Source: Egaibacter sp046050465
GTDB taxonomy: Bacteria; Pseudomonadota; Gammaproteobacteria; Burkholderiales; Burkholderiaceae_C
Length of the DNA stretch: 64,000 nt
NCBI GenBank assembly: GCA_046050465.1
Contig: JBJOPS010000047.1
Span: forward strand, 24,401-88,400
Reading direction: 5' to 3'
Shown: piece after piece, positions 36,423-45,662 of the stretch
Layout: each line of letters starts with the position of its first letter
Numbering within the stretch: position 1 is the stretch's first letter
The notes under the pieces: generated by a model
What the model saw: the letters and a program-made list of their open reading frames with translations, nothing else
Database searches by the model: none
Told to the model about the DNA's origin: nothing
Translations under genes and position numbers: made by a program

Positions 36423-38291
36423 CTATATCTCGATCTTGCTGCCCAGCTCCACCACGGAATTGTTGGGTAACTTCAAAAAGTCTGCCGCACCACTGGCGTT
36501 ATGGTGCATCTGGGCAAACAACTTCTCCCGCCACTGCGCCATGCCGCCGCCAATAGTAGGAATCACAGTATCACGCGAAAGAAAATAGCTGGTAGTCATA
36601 TCGTCGAGTTCGCAGCCTCGCCCCTTGATTTGCTCCAGAGCTTTAGGCACGTCCGGATCATTTTTAAACCCATAATGAATGACTACCTGCCAGCAATCGT
36701 GCCCCAGGGGCTCTATCTCCAGCCGCCTATCCAGGCCGATCCACGGGATCTCATGGTTGCGCACCGTCACAAACAGGTTGTTTTCATGCAAAACCTTGTT
36801 GTGCTTGAGGTTGTGCAGCAGGGCATTGGGCACCGTGCCCGGCTCACTGGTCAGGAAGACGGCGGTTCCCTCCACACGCACGGGCGGGCTCACAAACACG
36901 GTTTCCAGAAAACCGCTGAGGTCAATGGCGTCGGCGCGCAGCTTGTCGTTGAGCATCCTGCGACCATCTTTCCAGGTGACCATCAGGGTGAAAATGGCGC
37001 CGCCAATGATCAACGGGAACCAGCCCCCCGCAAACAGCTTCATCAGGTTGGAGGCAAAGAAAGCAAAGTCCACAATGAAAAATACGCCCGTTGCGGCAAC
37101 ACACAAGGCCAGCGGGTAGTTCCAGCTATAGCGGATAACGTAAAAAGTAAGAACCGTCGTGATCAACATGTCAGTACAAACCGCGATCCCGTAAGCTGCT
37201 GCAAGGTTGCTTGACGAGCGAAACATGACGACCGCCAGTACGATGGTTACAAACAGCCCCCAGTTGACCAGCGGGATATAGATTTGTCCGGTATCACGAA
37301 CACTGGTGTGCTGAATATTCAAGCGCGGCAGATAACCCAGCTGAATCACTTGCTTTGTCACACTGAATGCTCCGGAAATCAATGCCTGGGACGCAATCAC
37401 GGTCGCCATGGTGGCCAGCAACACCAGAGGAATTAGCGCCCAGTCCGGCGCCATCAGAAAGAACGGGTTTTTGACCGCTGCCGGACTCTTCAACAGCAGG
37501 GCTCCTTGACCAAAATAGTTGAGAACCAGCGATGGCATGACAACCACGAACCAAGCCAGGCGAATTGGCTTTTTGCCAAAGTGCCCCAGGTCGGCGTACA
37601 GCGCTTCAGCCCCCGTTACACACAACACCACGGCCCCCAGAATAATGAAGGTGGTACCGGGGTTGTAGGCCATGAAGCCCAGTGCATAGTGCGGGCTGAT
37701 GGCCCACAAAATGACCGGATTGGTGGCAATTTGTGAAATGCCCAGCACGGCAAGCACGACAAACCACAGCAAGGTGATGGGCCCAAAGAACTTGCCAATG
37801 CCCGCCGTGCCATGTTTTTGCACGGCGAACAATCCGAACAGGATAACCAGGGTCAGCGGTATCACGTACTGCTTGAAAGTGGGTGAAACCACCTCCAGCC
37901 CCTCCACAGCCGAGAGAACCGAGATGGCCGGGGTAATCACACCATCACCATAAAATAGCGAGGTGCCGAAGATGCCCACTATCAGCAAAACGCTGCGTAG
38001 TCGGGGCTTGTGTTTGACCGCTTGGGATGCCAGCGCCAGCATGGCCACCAGTCCGCCCTCACCATTGTTATCGGCACGCAGCACCAGCACAACGTACTTG
38101 ATCGAAACAATGACTGTCAGGGTCCAGAAAAAGATGGAAAGAATGCCATAGACGTTATCCGGGGTAAAAGGCACGTGGCCTGAACCGAAAACTTCTTTGA
38201 CCGCGTACAGAACGCTGGTTCCGATATCACCGTAGACGACACCGATGGCGCCCAGGGTGAGCGCCGTAAGGGAAGATTTGGAAGCTGACAC
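36423..38291 (-). CDS. kup: Low-affinity potassium transporter Kup
   Basis: A 622-residue potassium/proton symporter of the Kup/HAK family. The first helix GAIGVVYGDIGTSVLYAVKE is diagnostic, followed by about eleven more helices and a cytoplasmic C-terminal domain ending near residue 622, the normal length. It sits between gshA and benE, all on the minus strand. The 154-base gap to gshA could hold its own promoter. Confidence 0.96.
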   Translation of the reverse strand: MSASKSSLTALTLGAIGVVYGDIGTSVLYAVKEVFGSGHVPFTPDNVYGILSIFFWTLTVIVSIKYVVLVLRADNNGEGGLVAMLALASQAVKHKPRLRSVLLIVGIFGTSLFYGDGVITPAISVLSAVEGLEVVSPTFKQYVIPLTLVILFGLFAVQKHGTAGIGKFFGPITLLWFVVLAVLGISQIATNPVILWAISPHYALGFMAYNPGTTFIILGAVVLCVTGAEALYADLGHFGKKPIRLAWFVVVMPSLVLNYFGQGALLLKSPAAVKNPFFLMAPDWALIPLVLLATMATVIASQALISGAFSVTKQVIQLGYLPRLNIQHTSVRDTGQIYIPLVNWGLFVTIVLAVVMFRSSSNLAAAYGIAVCTDMLITTVLTFYVIRYSWNYPLALCVAATGVFFIVDFAFFASNLMKLFAGGWFPLIIGGAIFTLMVTWKDGRRMLNDKLRADAIDLSGFLETVFVSPPVRVEGTAVFLTSEPGTVPNALLHNLKHNKVLHENNLFVTVRNHEIPWIGLDRRLEIEPLGHDCWQVVIHYGFKNDPDVPKALEQIKGRGCELDDMTTSYFLSRDTVIPTIGGGMAQWREKLFAQMHHNASGAADFLKLPNNSVVELGSKIEI

Positions 38292-38445
38292 AAAACCACC
38301 CTGCCATCACGTCTGGCAAGGCTCCATGACCTTAAAGACTGCCATTGTGCGCCTGCCAGACAATCCAGGCCATAAGGCAGTGGCCATTACAAGGCCATTT
38401 CGTCAGAATGTTGCAGCGCAACAACTTCTTTCGCTTCAGTGTGGG

Positions 38446-39741
38446 CTACTCATCAGACTGGGTGTCCGGGTCAGTTGCTTCGAGCTCGTAGCTGGCAGCC
38501 ACCATAGCCAGGCGACCAATCACGCCATACATATAAAAACGATTGGGTGCGCTGGCCCCCGGCCTGATACCGGGCTGGGGCAGATGCATGCTTTGTTCGA
38601 ATGCCAGGGGAACAAAGCTGGAACCTGGCGCATTCAGATTTTCATCCGTGCCACGGTTGGCGTGAACACGATAAAACCCCCCAACCACATAGCGGTCCAT
38701 CATGTAGACCACCGGCTCGGCCACAGCGTCGTTCATGCGCTCATAGGAATGCACGCCTTCCTGGATGATCACTTCGCAGGCACCTTCATCTGAGTGGCTC
38801 ACTGCTGTCAGGCTACGGACTTTGCTGCGCAACGCATCCAGATCCCTGACCTCGCGCACCGTCATGATGCCCATGTTTTGTGAGCCGTTGTTGGACTTCA
38901 CTACGACAAACGGCTTCTCCTTGATGCCGTATTCCTTGTATTTGCGCCGGATTTTCGTCAACAGGGCATCCACCTGGGTGGTAAGACAGTCCACCCCCGG
39001 GGCATTGGTGAGATTGATCTCGCCACACTTGTCAAACATGGGGTTGATCAGCCAGGGGTCAACGCCCAGCAGCTTGGCCAGGCGCCGGGATACCTCTTCA
39101 TAACTGTGAAAATGATTGCTCTTGCGCCGCGTGGCCCAGCCGGCATGCAGCGGAGGCAGCAAATACTGCTCGTGAATATCTTCCAGAATACCGGGCACAC
39201 CTGCGCTGAGGTCGTTGTTCAGCAAGATGGTGCAGGGGTCAAAGTCCCTGACACCCAGGCGACGCCTGGTGCGAATAACTGGCTCCAGTGTGACGCTATC
39301 GCCGTTTGGAAGCTCCACCGTGGTGGTCTTCTTGATGCGTGGATCGATGGAGCCAACGCGCACATTGAGGCCGGCCATGTGAAAAATGCGCCGCAACTGC
39401 GCCACATTGGAGAGGTAAAACGTGTTGCTGGAATGGTTTTCTGGAATCACCAGCAGGTTGCGCGCCTCGGGGCATATTTTCTCGATGGCCGCCATCGCAG
39501 CCTGCACGGCCAGCGGCAGCATCTCGGGCGTCAGGTTGTGCCAGCCACCGGGATACAGGTTGGTATCCACCGGCGCCAGTTTGAAGCCGGCGTTGCGCAA
39601 ATCCACCGAGCTGTAAAACGGCGGGGTGTGCTCCATCCATTCCAGCCGGAACCAGCGTTCGATGGCGGGCATGGAGTCCAGCACGCGCTGTTCGAGTTCG
39701 TTGATGGGGCCTGTGAGCGCCGTAACAAGATGTGGAACCAT
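38446..39741 (-). CDS. gshA: Glutamate-cysteine ligase, betaproteobacterial type
   Basis: A 431-residue ligase making gamma-glutamylcysteine, the first step of glutathione synthesis. It belongs to the distinct short class found in betaproteobacteria and acidithiobacilli, unlike the enterobacterial enzyme of about 520 residues. Characteristic parts are WMEHTPPFYSSVDLRNAGFKLAP at the N-terminus, the DTNLYPGGWHNL motif and FVVVKSNNGSQNMGIMTVRE. It begins the glutathione/potassium gene group. Confidence 0.93.
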   Translation of the reverse strand: MVPHLVTALTGPINELEQRVLDSMPAIERWFRLEWMEHTPPFYSSVDLRNAGFKLAPVDTNLYPGGWHNLTPEMLPLAVQAAMAAIEKICPEARNLLVIPENHSSNTFYLSNVAQLRRIFHMAGLNVRVGSIDPRIKKTTTVELPNGDSVTLEPVIRTRRRLGVRDFDPCTILLNNDLSAGVPGILEDIHEQYLLPPLHAGWATRRKSNHFHSYEEVSRRLAKLLGVDPWLINPMFDKCGEINLTNAPGVDCLTTQVDALLTKIRRKYKEYGIKEKPFVVVKSNNGSQNMGIMTVREVRDLDALRSKVRSLTAVSHSDEGACEVIIQEGVHSYERMNDAVAEPVVYMMDRYVVGGFYRVHANRGTDENLNAPGSSFVPLAFEQSMHLPQPGIRPGASAPNRFYMYGVIGRLAMVAASYELEATDPDTQSDE

Positions 39742-39804
39742 GCAGCCTTCTTTGCGGTTTTTAGGTCAATCGACGGAGTTGAGGGCTATTCGCCCGGTTG
39801 CAAG

Positions 39805-39829
39805 GCACACCCGCATCAATCAGGTGTGC
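39805..39829. terminator. Possible hairpin downstream of proA
   Basis: A 7-bp stem (GCACACC/GGTGTGC) with an 11-base loop in the gap between proA and gshA. There is no T-run, so this may be only a weak terminator or chance pairing. Confidence 0.3.
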
Positions 39830-39847
39830 ACTCTTCAAGCGCGAACA

Positions 39848-41191
39848 TCAGGTGCGGACTTCTCCGTTGCCCAGCACCACGTACTTCAGGGACGTCAGCC
39901 CTTCAATGCCCACGGGGCCACGCGCATGAAACTTGTCGGTGCTGATGCCGATTTCAGCACCCAGGCCAAACTCGAACCCATCAGCGAAGCGGGTGCTCGC
40001 ATTCACCATCACACTGGCCGAATCGACCTCACGTAAAAATTTTTGCGCGTGCATATGGTCGCGCGTGAGGATGGCGTCGGTGTGGTGTGATGAATACTGA
40101 TTGATGTGCGCAATGGCTTCGTCCACACCGGCCACCACCTTGATGCTGATGATGGGGGCCAGGTACTCCTCGTACCAGTCACTCTCCTGCGCCGGCACGA
40201 ATTTGGCGGTTGCAGTAGCTATATTTGCTACTGAATTAATAGCTACTCGCGCATATTCAACGGGGGCTGGAGGCTGATTTCCTTGCAAAATGGCGAGGGA
40301 TTCCGGGTCGCAGCGCATTTCCACGCCCTTGGCGGCGTAGATCGCGCCAATCTTGGGCAGAAATTCAGCTGCCACACCCCGCGCCACCAGCAGGCCTTCG
40401 CTGGCATTGCATGGGCTGTATTTGTTGGTTTTGGCGTTGTCGGCCACGGTCACGGCCATGGCGATGTCGCACGGATCGTCCACATACACATGGCAATTAC
40501 CGTCCAGGTGCTTGATGACCGGCACCTTGGCGTCGCGGCTGATGCGCTCGATCAGGCCCTTGCCGCCGCGCGGAATGATCACGTCCACATACTGCGGCAT
40601 GGTGATGAGCTGCCCGACCAGCTCGCGATCGGTGCTCTGGACGAGTTGCACGCCATCTGCGGGCAAGCCACTCTCGACCAGCGCCTGCTGCACCAGCTTC
40701 GCCAAGGCCTTGTTGGACTCAATCGCCTCCGAGCCGCCGCGCAGGATGCAGGCGTTGCCGCTCTTGATCGACAGGCTGGCCGCTTCAATCGTCACATTCG
40801 GGCGGCTCTCGAAAATCATGCCGAACACGCCAATGGGCACCCGCATCTGCCCCACGCGGATGCCGCTGGGCTGCTGCTTCATGCCGATGATTTCGCCAAT
40901 CACATCCGGCATGGCCGCCAGTTGCTCGCAGCCTTGTGCACAGGTTTCCAGCACCTTGGGCGTGAGTTTGAGGCGATCCACCATCGGCGCAGCCAGGCCA
41001 GCCGCCACGGCGCGTTCGATATCCCGCGCGTTGTCGATTTGCAGCGTCTGCACGCTCTCGCGCAGCAGTCTGGCCAGACGGCGAAGCGCTACGTTTTTGG
41101 TAGCTGTTGACGCACTAGCCATAAGGGCTGAGGCCACTTTTGCCTGCAAACCCAGGGTCTGTGCGTATTCCGCGATGTTGAGCGCATTCAT
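39848..41191 (-). CDS. proA: Gamma-glutamyl phosphate reductase
   Basis: A 447-residue NADPH-dependent reductase of proline synthesis. The catalytic Cys261 is in the YSPCNASEGLLV motif, and IIPRGGKGLIERI and DWYEEYLAPIISIKVV are standard. Most ProA proteins have about 415-430 residues. The excess fits an insertion at residues 304-325 that is the translation of an interspersed repeat, between LQGN and KFVPAQESDWYEEYL. The start at 41191 follows from the family N-terminus; earlier codons lie in holA. It is the last gene of the leuS-lptE-holA-proA run. Confidence 0.94.
   Translation of the reverse strand: MNALNIAEYAQTLGLQAKVASALMASASTATKNVALRRLARLLRESVQTLQIDNARDIERAVAAGLAAPMVDRLKLTPKVLETCAQGCEQLAAMPDVIGEIIGMKQQPSGIRVGQMRVPIGVFGMIFESRPNVTIEAASLSIKSGNACILRGGSEAIESNKALAKLVQQALVESGLPADGVQLVQSTDRELVGQLITMPQYVDVIIPRGGKGLIERISRDAKVPVIKHLDGNCHVYVDDPCDIAMAVTVADNAKTNKYSPCNASEGLLVARGVAAEFLPKIGAIYAAKGVEMRCDPESLAILQGNQPPAPVEYARVAINSVANIATATAKFVPAQESDWYEEYLAPIISIKVVAGVDEAIAHINQYSSHHTDAILTRDHMHAQKFLREVDSASVMVNASTRFADGFEFGLGAEIGISTDKFHARGPVGIEGLTSLKYVVLGNGEVRT
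40218..40282 (-). repeat. Interspersed ~60-bp repeat, copy 4, inside proA
   Basis: On the minus strand this copy carries CAGCCTCCAGCCCCCG, then GAATATGCGCGAGTAGCTATTA and a duplicated core dyad. It is translated in the proA frame without a stop or shift. The close match to copies 1 and 6 makes this a clear case of a repeat within coding sequence. Confidence 0.85.
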
Positions 41192-41210
41192 GGGTGTATT
41201 TTCCGCGAAA

Positions 41211-42326
41211 TCATCTGAGACGGCCAGCCGCTGCGCCACCGGCGACAGCGCCCGCTCTCGCCACGCGGGAATCAGGCTGCAACGCGCACTGGTTACACAA
41301 ATCCATGGCCAGACGGTGCAGGGCCTGCCAGCCATTGGCGGGCCAATCGGGCTGTTTGAGGCCTTTGACGATGCCGTCCACCTGGTGCGCGGCGTGCAGC
41401 AGGTTGGACACCGCTGTTTCGCTCAAACGCGGCAACACGCGCTCAAACAGGCGTTCTTTCACGCCCCAGATGCGCTGTTCGCGCAAAGCCATGGGCAAGG
41501 GGCGCCCCTGCGCCATGGCGTCTTTCACCCGTTTCAAGGCACGAATGTCCTCGGCCAGCGTGTAATGCACCAGCACCTCGGCCTCGCCTTCGGCCTGCAG
41601 ACCATCGAGCATGCGCTGCACGCGGGCGGTCTGCCCGGCCAGCACCGCTTCGGAAAGTTTGAACACGTCGTAGCGGGCCACATTCAGCACGGCGCTCTCC
41701 ACCTGGTCAAACGACAGCTCTCCTTGCGCAAAGAGCAGCGCCAGCTTCTGGATTTCCTGATGCGCTGCGAGCAGATTGCCTTCCACGCGGTCGGCAAAAA
41801 ACTGCAATGTGCGCTGGCCTTCTTCTCCCGCCATCACGCGCTGGCCTTGTGTGGACAGCCGCTGGGCAATCCACTGCGGCAAGGCGCTGCGCTCCACCGG
41901 CTCCACACCAACCGTGATGCCAAAACTCTCCAGCGCCGCAAACCAGGCGCCGCTTTTGGTCATCTTGTCCAGCCGCGGCAGCATCACCAGCGTGAGTGTG
42001 GAGTCGTTGTCTTTCGACTGCTCGGCCAACTGCTGGATAGCCGCGCTGCCGTCTTTGCCCGGCTTGCCGGACGGGATGCGAATCTCGACTATCTGCTTGT
42101 CGGCAAACAGGCTGAGCGAGCCCCCGGCGGCCAGCACCTCGCTCCAGTCAAAATGAGCCCCCGCCACGGTGTGCGAGGTGCGCTCGGTGAAACCCTGTGT
42201 GCGGGCAAAGGCGCGGATCGCGTCGCCCGCCTCCTGAACCAGCAGCGGTTCGTCGCCATGCAGCGTGTAGAGGCTTTTGAGCCCGCGCTGAAGGTGCTGC
42301 TGGAGTTGGCCGGCGGCGAGCTGCAT
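41211..42326 (-). CDS. holA: DNA polymerase III delta subunit
   Basis: A 371-residue clamp-loader delta subunit. The N-terminal domain begins MQLAAGQLQQHLQRGLKSLYTLHGDEPLLVQEAGDAIR, which is the family-typical opening, and the wrench-like ATPase-fold region follows. It loads the sliding clamp in the polymerase holoenzyme. The ATG at 42326 is set by the family N-terminus and lies 13 bases after the lptE stop. Extra upstream codons fall in lptE. Gene order leuS-lptE-holA is widespread. Confidence 0.93.
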   Translation of the reverse strand: MQLAAGQLQQHLQRGLKSLYTLHGDEPLLVQEAGDAIRAFARTQGFTERTSHTVAGAHFDWSEVLAAGGSLSLFADKQIVEIRIPSGKPGKDGSAAIQQLAEQSKDNDSTLTLVMLPRLDKMTKSGAWFAALESFGITVGVEPVERSALPQWIAQRLSTQGQRVMAGEEGQRTLQFFADRVEGNLLAAHQEIQKLALLFAQGELSFDQVESAVLNVARYDVFKLSEAVLAGQTARVQRMLDGLQAEGEAEVLVHYTLAEDIRALKRVKDAMAQGRPLPMALREQRIWGVKERLFERVLPRLSETAVSNLLHAAHQVDGIVKGLKQPDWPANGWQALHRLAMDLCNQCALQPDSRVARAGAVAGGAAAGRLR

Positions 42327-42339
42327 GGGTTCGAAACGC

Positions 42340-42837
42340 CTAGATCGATTTGACGGCCGCCAGCCGGCGCATGAGCTGCTGCACGATGTCGGTCTGCATG
42401 TCGCGGTACAACAAGGCTTCTTCGGCCTCCTTGGCCAGTACCGCCGATTCGTTGAAACTGATATCGCGCTGCTGCAACAGTTCGGTGGCGGCAATCAACT
42501 CGGCGCCCTGAGGCGTGCTCAGACGGAAATTGACGCGCACCCGCAACTGGAATTCGCGAACCTGGCCCGACGCGTTCATGCCGACCACGTTCTTTTCGCG
42601 GGTCTCGGACAGGACATCGAGAATGGCTTGCGCCCTGGGCTTTTGGGCGACGTCAGTAATCAGCTGCACAGCGCCCAGCGAGGCCAGGTTGCGCTTGAGT
42701 TCATTGCCCAGCGACGAGTTTTCTGCCACCGACACATACAACGTCTGAAATGCAAGGTCCGGCGCCCCCCGCAACCGGAAACCACAAGCGCCCAGCGCGA
42801 GCACCGGAGACAGGGACAGCAGCAGGCGGCGGCGCAT
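42340..42837 (-). CDS. lptE: LPS-assembly lipoprotein LptE
   Basis: A 165-residue outer-membrane lipoprotein that plugs LptD during lipopolysaccharide insertion. The signal peptide ends in the lipobox LALGAC with Cys18. The following GFRLRGAPDLAFQTLYV is typical of the family. It starts two bases after the leuS stop and is followed by holA, so it is part of one operon. Confidence 0.93.
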   Translation of the reverse strand: MRRRLLLSLSPVLALGACGFRLRGAPDLAFQTLYVSVAENSSLGNELKRNLASLGAVQLITDVAQKPRAQAILDVLSETREKNVVGMNASGQVREFQLRVRVNFRLSTPQGAELIAATELLQQRDISFNESAVLAKEAEEALLYRDMQTDIVQQLMRRLAAVKSI

Positions 42838-42839
42838 GC

Positions 42840-45563
42840 TCAGATCACCACGTTGACCAGGCGTGCAGGCACCACAATCACCTTCTTCGGTTTGGCACCC
42901 CCAGCCAGCTTCACGAACACATCGCTGGTAACGGCGGCCACTTCAATCGCGTGGCGGTCCGCGCCTGCAGGTACGCGAATGGCGCCACGCAGCTTGCCGT
43001 TGATTTGCAGCACCAGTTCGATCTCGTCTTGCACCAGCGCGGCGTCATCGACCTGAGGCCAGGCTGCGTCCAGCAGGTCGCCCTGCTGCGCGGCAAAACC
43101 CAGCTCAGCCCACAGGGTGTGTGCGATATGGGGCGTAGCCGGATACATGCTGCGCAGCAACATGCCAAACCCTTCGCGCACCGCCATGCTGCTGCCCGCC
43201 GAGCCGTCGTTCTTGAAGTCTTCCAGCGCGTTGAGCATCTTCATGACGCCAGACACCACGGTGTTGTACTGCATGCGCTGGTAGTCGTAATCCACCTGCT
43301 TGAAGATGGTGTGGATTTCCAGCCGCAGCGCTTTGGCTTCCTTGCCAAATTGACCATTAGTCCCCGTCGATATTGCCTGAACAGCTTCTAATTTGATAGC
43401 AGACAGTTTCACGCCAAAGTTCCAGACCCTGCGCAAAAAGCGGTAACTCCCCTCTACCGCCGCGTCGTTCCACTCCAGCGTAGCCTCGGGCGGGGCAGTA
43501 AACATGGTGTACAGGCGTGCCGTATCCGCACCGTATTTTTCGATCAGGTCCTGCGGGTCCACACCGTTGTTCTTGCTTTTGCTCATGGTGCCCACACCTT
43601 CGTAGGTAATGAGCGTACCGGCAGGCAAGTTGCCCTTGGCTTCTTTCAGCCTGGCGCCGGTGACCTTGCCGGTGGCGTCGTGCATGTCTTCCACTTCATG
43701 CGGCCAGAAATACTCGATGCCGCCCTTCTCTCCCTTGCGCGAGTAGATGTGGTTCAGCACCATGCCCTGCGTCAGCAGCTTGGTGAAGGGCTCGTCAATC
43801 TTCACCAGCCCGAGGTCACGCATCACCTTGGTCCAGAAACGTGCATACAGCAGGTGCAGGATGGCGTGCTCGATGCCGCCGATGTACTGGTCCATGCCGC
43901 TGCCACCGGTCGCAAGGTTTTGATCCCGCATCCAGTAGTCGGTACCACCCGCCACCATGGCCTCTGTGTTCTTCGGATCGCAGTAGCGCATGAAATACCA
44001 CGACGAATCGACAAAGGTGTCCATCGTGTCGGTCTCGCGTCGAGCGGGCTTGCCGCACACGGGGCACTGCACACCAGCGTGGAAACCTTCGTGTTTGACC
44101 AAAGGGTTACCCGAACCATCGGGCACGCAGTCTTGCGGCAACACGACTGGCAGGTCTTTTTCGGGCACCGGCACCGCGCCGTGCTCGGCACAGTGGATGA
44201 TGGGGATTGGTGTGCCCCAGTAGCGCTGGCGGCTCACACCCCAATCACGCAGGCGCCACGTGGTCTTCTTGCCCCCCAGGCCGGCCAGTTGGAGCTTGTG
44301 GGCTACGCCGTCCACCGCCTGTTTGAAGGTCATGCCGCTGAAGCTGCCGGAGTTGATGACCACGCCGCGCTGTTTGTCGGCGTACCAGTCGTGCCAGTGG
44401 TCGTAGTCGTAATGCAAGCCATCCAGATGCACCACCTGGGTGATGGGCAAGCCGTATTTCTTGGCAAAGGCAAAGTCGCGCTCATCGTGGGCAGGCACGC
44501 CCATCACGGCGCCGTCGCCATAACTCATCAGCACATAGTTGCCCACCCACAACTCGATTTTCAGGCCGGTCAACGGATGCGTTACAAACAGCCCCGTGCT
44601 CATGCCTTTCTTCTCTTGCGTGGCAAGTTCAGCCTCTGTCGTGCCACCCGCCTTGCAGGCTGCTATGAATTCAGCCAGCTGGGGATTACTCAGTGCTGCG
44701 TGAACAGCCAGCGGATGCTCGGGTGCCACCGCACAAAAGGTCACGCCCTTGATGGTGTCGGCCCGCGTGGTGAAGACATACATGCGCCCCGACTCGCCTT
44801 CGGGCGAGTCTGCAGATGCCCCAATCAGCTTGCCCGATGCGTCACGAATGTCGTGGGTAAAGGCGAAACGCACGCCCTCGCTCTTGCCAATCCAGTTTTC
44901 CTGCATCAGCTTCACGCGCTCGGGCCAGCCCGGCAGGCCGGTCTGCACCTGGTCCAAAAGCTCTTCGGCGTAATCGGTGATCTTCAGGTAGTAACCGGGA
45001 ATTTCGCGTTTTTCCACCACAGCGCCAGTGCGCCAGCCCTTGCCGTCAATCACCTGCTCGTTGGCCAGAACGGTCTGGTCCACCGGGTCCCAGTTCACGA
45101 CCTGGGTCTTGCGGTAGGCAATGCCTTTTTCCAGCATCTTCAGGAACAGCCACTGGTTCCATTTGTAATAGGTCGGGTCGCAAGTGGCGACTTCACGGCT
45201 CCAGTCGATGGCCAGGCCCATAGCCTGCATCTGCTTCTTCATGTACGCAATGTTCTCGTACGTCCATTTGGCAGGTGGCACACCGTTCTTGAGTGCCGCG
45301 TTTTCAGCCGGCAGGCCAAACGCATCCCAGCCCATGGGCATGAGGACGTTGTAGCCGTTCATGCGCAGGTAGCGCGTGAGCATGTCGTTGATGGTGTAGT
45401 TGCGCACATGGCCCATGTGCAGCTTGCCGCTGGGGTAGGGCAGCATGGAACAGGCGTAAAACTTCTTTTTGGACGCGTCTTCCGTCACGCGGTAGGCGTC
45501 ACGCGCGGTCCACTGCGTCTGGGCAGACTGTTCGACGTCGAGATGGTTGTATTTTTCTTGCAT
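42840..45563 (-). CDS. leuS: Leucyl-tRNA synthetase
   Basis: A 907-residue class I synthetase charging tRNA-Leu. HMGH is at residues 49-52 (PYPSGKLHMGHVRNY), the editing domain is in the middle and the KMSKS-type loop reads TMSKSKNNGVDP. The usual length is about 860-880, and part of the excess is explained by residues 721-740, which translate an interspersed repeat in the tRNA-binding alpha-helical domain. It follows exbD by a 99-base gap and leads into lptE and holA. Confidence 0.96.
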   Translation of the reverse strand: MQEKYNHLDVEQSAQTQWTARDAYRVTEDASKKKFYACSMLPYPSGKLHMGHVRNYTINDMLTRYLRMNGYNVLMPMGWDAFGLPAENAALKNGVPPAKWTYENIAYMKKQMQAMGLAIDWSREVATCDPTYYKWNQWLFLKMLEKGIAYRKTQVVNWDPVDQTVLANEQVIDGKGWRTGAVVEKREIPGYYLKITDYAEELLDQVQTGLPGWPERVKLMQENWIGKSEGVRFAFTHDIRDASGKLIGASADSPEGESGRMYVFTTRADTIKGVTFCAVAPEHPLAVHAALSNPQLAEFIAACKAGGTTEAELATQEKKGMSTGLFVTHPLTGLKIELWVGNYVLMSYGDGAVMGVPAHDERDFAFAKKYGLPITQVVHLDGLHYDYDHWHDWYADKQRGVVINSGSFSGMTFKQAVDGVAHKLQLAGLGGKKTTWRLRDWGVSRQRYWGTPIPIIHCAEHGAVPVPEKDLPVVLPQDCVPDGSGNPLVKHEGFHAGVQCPVCGKPARRETDTMDTFVDSSWYFMRYCDPKNTEAMVAGGTDYWMRDQNLATGGSGMDQYIGGIEHAILHLLYARFWTKVMRDLGLVKIDEPFTKLLTQGMVLNHIYSRKGEKGGIEYFWPHEVEDMHDATGKVTGARLKEAKGNLPAGTLITYEGVGTMSKSKNNGVDPQDLIEKYGADTARLYTMFTAPPEATLEWNDAAVEGSYRFLRRVWNFGVKLSAIKLEAVQAISTGTNGQFGKEAKALRLEIHTIFKQVDYDYQRMQYNTVVSGVMKMLNALEDFKNDGSAGSSMAVREGFGMLLRSMYPATPHIAHTLWAELGFAAQQGDLLDAAWPQVDDAALVQDEIELVLQINGKLRGAIRVPAGADRHAIEVAAVTSDVFVKLAGGAKPKKVIVVPARLVNVVI
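43345..43401 (+). repeat. Interspersed ~60-bp repeat, copy 5, inside leuS
   Basis: Matches the CAAATTGACCATTAGTCCCCGT start and the terminal GCTTCTAATTTGATAGC dyad of the repeat. It lies opposite to the direction of leuS and is translated in frame as part of the C-terminal helical domain. Confidence 0.8.
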
Positions 45564-45662
45564 GGCAGGATGTCAGGCGGCTGAAGTGCCGCAATCGGTC
45601 GATTTTAGGCGTTCGGCACCCCGGCAACTGGTTTCCTGCGCGCCTGGCTGCAGGTCAAACCG

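Noticed and set aside
41090..41135. Possible repeat fragment near the proA start
   Set aside because: Only TAGCTGTTGA resembles the core. The encoded residues fit a normal ProA N-terminus.
40353..42353. A 666-codon open frame on the plus strand
   Set aside because: It lies wholly opposite proA and holA, which have strong family motifs. Its product is Arg/Ser/Pro-rich with no recognisable domain, as expected for a shadow frame in GC-rich DNA.
43680..45584. A 634-codon open frame on the plus strand opposite leuS
   Set aside because: leuS is certain from HMGH and MSKS motifs. The antisense product is His/Gly/Val-rich and without a plausible start.
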